Shown: in pieces, positions 5,493-7,264 of the stretch
Position numbering within the stretch: position 1 is the stretch's first letter
Layout: each line of letters starts with the position of its first letter
NCBI GenBank assembly: GCA_021647765.1
Contig: JAKIUD010000107.1
Location: forward strand, 1 to 7,264
DNA from: Desulfuromusa sp.
GTDB lineage: Bacteria > Desulfobacterota > Desulfuromonadia > Desulfuromonadales > Geopsychrobacteraceae
DNA length: 7,264 nucleotides
Direction: 5' to 3'
Program-made: the position numbers and the translations under genes
The notes under the pieces: generated by a model
What the model was told of the DNA's origin: nothing
Databases searched by the model: none
The model's input: the letters and a program-made list of their open reading frames with translations, nothing else

Positions 5493-5521
5493 ATAATGGT
5501 TCTTTTAGTGTGCGTTGTCAA
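5493..5521 (-). promoter_or_regulatory. Sigma70-type promoter of vapBC
   Basis: On the minus strand a perfect -35 TTGACA (5521-5516), a 17-bp spacer and CATTAT (5498-5493, 4/6 to the -10 consensus). The predicted RNA start is near 5486, about 33 nt before the ATG. The odd palindrome CATAATG (5492-5498) covers the -10 and could be part of an autoregulatory operator; that is only a suggestion. Confidence 0.65.
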
Positions 5522-5929
5522 GGGGTAATTGGATATTAGGGGAGGGACCAGATTTGAATGAAATATTCTCTTTTTCCTGATTATTGTACAAGCCGACGAT
5601 GACTATATTTCAGGAGGCTAAACGAATTAAGGGTTTTTGCGACGCGAAGCCGTCGTAAAGACTCCTGTTGGACTAAACCCCTCCGTTTTCGTCCTATGGA
5701 ATTTTAAAGAGATGTCGGTGGGAAATTGACGGTAAGTTTAGCGGTATTGATCGGTTTTGGCAATGCCGAAGAGAGTTTTGTGGTTGCGAGAGCCGTGAAG
5801 TTGATGTTTTTGAGTCTCTGCAAGGGGTCGGCTTTAGGGTGATTTCCGTCATTTTGGCGCATGTATCCTGTTTCTTTACGATCAAGGGATTTTGCTGCGG
5901 GTTTCTGGTTTGTGTTTTTGGCTGAATCC
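5522..5929. other. Non-coding 3' tail of the IS91-like element and junction with vapBC
   Basis: No supportable gene. A minus-strand frame spanning about 5694-6002 overlaps the transposase end and has a composition typical of a chance ORF (rich in S, P, Q, T). The stretch contains one hairpin (5639-5656). IS91 elements end beside the tetranucleotide CTTG or GTTC. Two minus-strand CTTG sites are candidates for the junction, at 5589-5592 and 5519-5522, and the second overlaps the vapBC -35 box. The exact end cannot be set without related copies. Confidence 0.45.
5639..5656 (-). other. Hairpin near the IS91-type terminus, candidate part of oriIS
   Basis: GCGACG (5639-5644), a 6-nt spacer and CGTCGT (5651-5656) can pair, with one G-T pair. 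It lies about 270 bp past the transposase stop. HUH elements of the IS91 family carry a short hairpin near the 3' (ori) end, so the position fits; whether this one is used is inference. There is no T run for a terminator on either strand. Confidence 0.35.
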
Positions 5930-7024
5930 TCATGGTGGATCTCGCATGGTTCGGGGAATTAAGCGGAGGATCAGCATCAAGCCGGTCTCGCAAATGGGAC
6001 AAGGAATTGGTTTTTCGGTTTTGTCGTGATAGAAAGCCGCTTCAGGTGGGCTCGTTGATTCCGGTTCTTCTGCTGACAACGCCCATTGCAATTGCCGAAG
6101 CTTGGAGCGATTGCGCGGACTGAGCAGACCGTAATAGCGCACCTTGTGAAAACCTCTGGGCAGCACATGCTGTAGGAACCGGCGCAGAAACTCTTCCCCC
6201 GACAGGGTACATTTCTTCCATCGCTTGTCCCTTGAATCTTTGTATTCGAATCTGACCTGTCCTTTGTGAATGGACAGAATACGCCGCTTGGTGATGGCGA
6301 TGCGATGAACATAACGGCCCAGATAGTCGAGCAGTTTCTTGCTCCCCTGAATCGCAGCTTTGCAATAGACGACCCAGTCTTTCTCCCAAATTATTTCAGG
6401 GAATGTCTCTTCGGGGCATGCCTTCCGAGCCAGAGCCATGAACCTGGCCCGGAACAGAAGCGAGAGCGCTTTCACCGGAACCAGATACGTCTTCCGCGCA
6501 TCAAGCCAGGTTCCATCAGCGGCCAAACCGCCACCGGTCACCAGACAATGAACATGGGGATGTCGACTCAATTGACGGGTCCAGGTATGCAGCACGCTCA
6601 GAATACCGATCTCACCTCCAACATAGCGTCGATCGGAACTTAAAGATTGTAAGGCATCGGCTGCGACTCTGAACAGGACGGCATACAGCGATTTCTGGTG
6701 ACGCCACACCAGCGGCTGCAATTCTTTGGGGAGAGTGAACACAACATGAAAATAGGGAACCGGCAGCAAATCAGATTGGCGCTTCTCCAGCCAACGGGTG
6801 CTGTCACCGGTATGGCATTGAGGGCAGCTGCGATTACGGCAGGAATGATAAGAATAGTGCTGATGCCCACACTGGTCGCACTGAGCCATATGTCCACCGA
6901 AAAATTCGGTGCGACAGGCAACAATATCCCGCAAGACCCGATCATGGCTTGGCAACATGCGTTCGCCATGTTTGTCAAAGTACTTCGGGCCGAAGGTGCG
7001 TACAATTCCGGCCAGATCTGACAT
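5930..7024 (-). CDS. IS91-family transposase (HUH/Y2 replication-type)
   Basis: 364-aa single-strand nuclease that moves its element by rolling-circle-like transposition. The N-terminal zinc-binding part has C49-x2-C52, C62, C67 and C70, with H55 and H60 (in the CDQCGHQHYSYH and CRNRSCPQC segments). The HUH motif is HPHVH (H155-H159, core H157-V-H159). The catalytic tyrosine motif YLGRY gives Y234 and Y238, as in IS91's YLxRY. A C-terminal CPIC (342-345) matches the usual end of these proteins. There are no internal stops or frameshifts, so it is probably functional. The ATG at 7022-7024 lies 13 bp past the recombinase stop. No good Shine-Dalgarno is seen, so translation may depend on the upstream gene. 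Frames on the other strand across this gene are shadows. Confidence 0.93.
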   Translation of the reverse strand: MSDLAGIVRTFGPKYFDKHGERMLPSHDRVLRDIVACRTEFFGGHMAQCDQCGHQHYSYHSCRNRSCPQCHTGDSTRWLEKRQSDLLPVPYFHVVFTLPKELQPLVWRHQKSLYAVLFRVAADALQSLSSDRRYVGGEIGILSVLHTWTRQLSRHPHVHCLVTGGGLAADGTWLDARKTYLVPVKALSLLFRARFMALARKACPEETFPEIIWEKDWVVYCKAAIQGSKKLLDYLGRYVHRIAITKRRILSIHKGQVRFEYKDSRDKRWKKCTLSGEEFLRRFLQHVLPRGFHKVRYYGLLSPRNRSKLRQLQWALSAEEPESTSPPEAAFYHDKTEKPIPCPICETGLMLILRLIPRTMRDPP

Positions 7025-7037
7025 GACAGGCGATCAG

Positions 7038-7247
7038 TTACAGATCATCCATCAGAAGATTGAGGGAGCCAGTGAGCCGATCGATCACCGGCTGTGTCAT
7101 GTGGGTATAGATGGTTGTCGTTTTAGGTGAAGCATGTCCCAGCAAAGATTGAATCACCCGCAGATCAACCCCTTGCTCCAGAAGGTGCGTTGCGTAGCAG
7201 TGACGCAGGGTACGAATTGAGGCGTTTTTGTCCACCGGGCTCTGGAT
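7038..7247 (-). pseudogene. Tyrosine recombinase (phage-integrase type), C-terminal fragment
   Basis: From a GTG at 7233-7235 the frame reads VDKNASIRTLRHCYATHL and later LLGHASPKTTTIYTH, clearly the catalytic end of a XerC/D-like tyrosine recombinase. Numbered from that GTG, R11 (second catalytic Arg), H34 (LLGH) and the nucleophile Y43 (IYTH) are present. The position that is normally His in HxLRH is Arg (R8). Upstream of the valine codon the expected domain stops: the frame reads IQSP and then meets TAA (7248-7250). The rest of the domain, with the first catalytic Arg, is not there, and the last bases of the window do not continue it in the other frames I read. It is therefore truncated, by insertion, deletion or frameshift at about 7236. 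It ends 13 bp before the IS91 transposase. Confidence 0.75.
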
Positions 7248-7264
7248 TTAACTGAACAATCCCG

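Larger units (their letters stand above)
5639..7264 (-). mobile_element. IS91-family insertion element (rolling-circle), 5' part outside the window
   Basis: Minimal visible extent, from the terminal hairpin through the transposase and the upstream recombinase fragment. The 3' end may reach 5593 or 5523 if one of the CTTG sites marks the junction; the 5' end is not visible. The module reads in one direction: truncated tyrosine recombinase, 13-bp gap, transposase, non-coding tail. Some IS91 relatives carry such a recombinase upstream of the transposase (recalled family knowledge). Base composition is visibly more G+C-rich than in the neighbouring vapBC, consistent with separate origin. Confidence 0.7.

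Noticed and set aside
5694..6643. Additional ORFs on both strands within and after the IS91 transposase
   Set aside because: They are other-frame shadows of a long, fully motif-supported transposase gene or its tail.

Overview
The window looks like a piece of a Gram-negative bacterial chromosome. A member of the Desulfuromonadales/Geobacter-like Desulfobacterota (former Deltaproteobacteria) is my best guess. This rests on the general character of the genes, the GGGACTGTCCC-type palindromic repeats and the IS91-like element, as remembered; I could not run a search, so the taxonomy is tentative. All intact protein genes lie on the minus strand, and much of the space between them is remnants of mobile or decayed DNA.

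Layout. (1) Positions 2-127 (+) are the C-terminal end of an IS630-family transposase, cut off next to the stop codon of a minus-strand gene. (2) Positions 135-2428 (-) hold two housekeeping genes: map (type I methionine aminopeptidase) and, downstream, a DEAD-box RNA helicase of the RhlE group. A terminator between them means they are probably transcribed separately. (3) Positions 2429-4806 are accessory DNA. They contain a tiny decayed ORF, an orphan fused CbiM-PDGLE cobalt/nickel uptake gene (3013-3918, GTG start) and the C-terminal piece of a small membrane protein. Two copies of one structured repeat (about 95% identical over a gap-free 166 bp core, same orientation) lie either side of the cbiM gene. 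Each copy is bounded by short inverted ends and flanked by its own 11-12 bp direct repeat, as expected of a small non-autonomous mobile element. (4) Positions 4807-5521 (-) are a vapBC-type toxin-antitoxin operon with a recognisable promoter, a strong RBS and a 4-bp ATGA overlap. (5) Positions from about 5523 or 5593 to the window end are an IS91-family HUH element (-). It has a full-length transposase preceded by the C-terminal part of a tyrosine recombinase that is interrupted at about 7236, close to the window edge.

How the parts relate. The helicase and Map act on RNA structure and on N-terminal Met removal, and are ordinary chromosomal genes. The CbiM-like protein is the substrate-binding membrane component of an ECF metal transporter, but no cbiQ or cbiO partner lies in the window. 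VapC (PIN RNase) is held in check by VapB. I see no clear new multi-gene defence or metabolic system. The most unusual signals are the structured repeat pair bracketing cbiM, the possible splitting of a membrane-protein gene by the second copy, and the broken recombinase beside the IS91 transposase.
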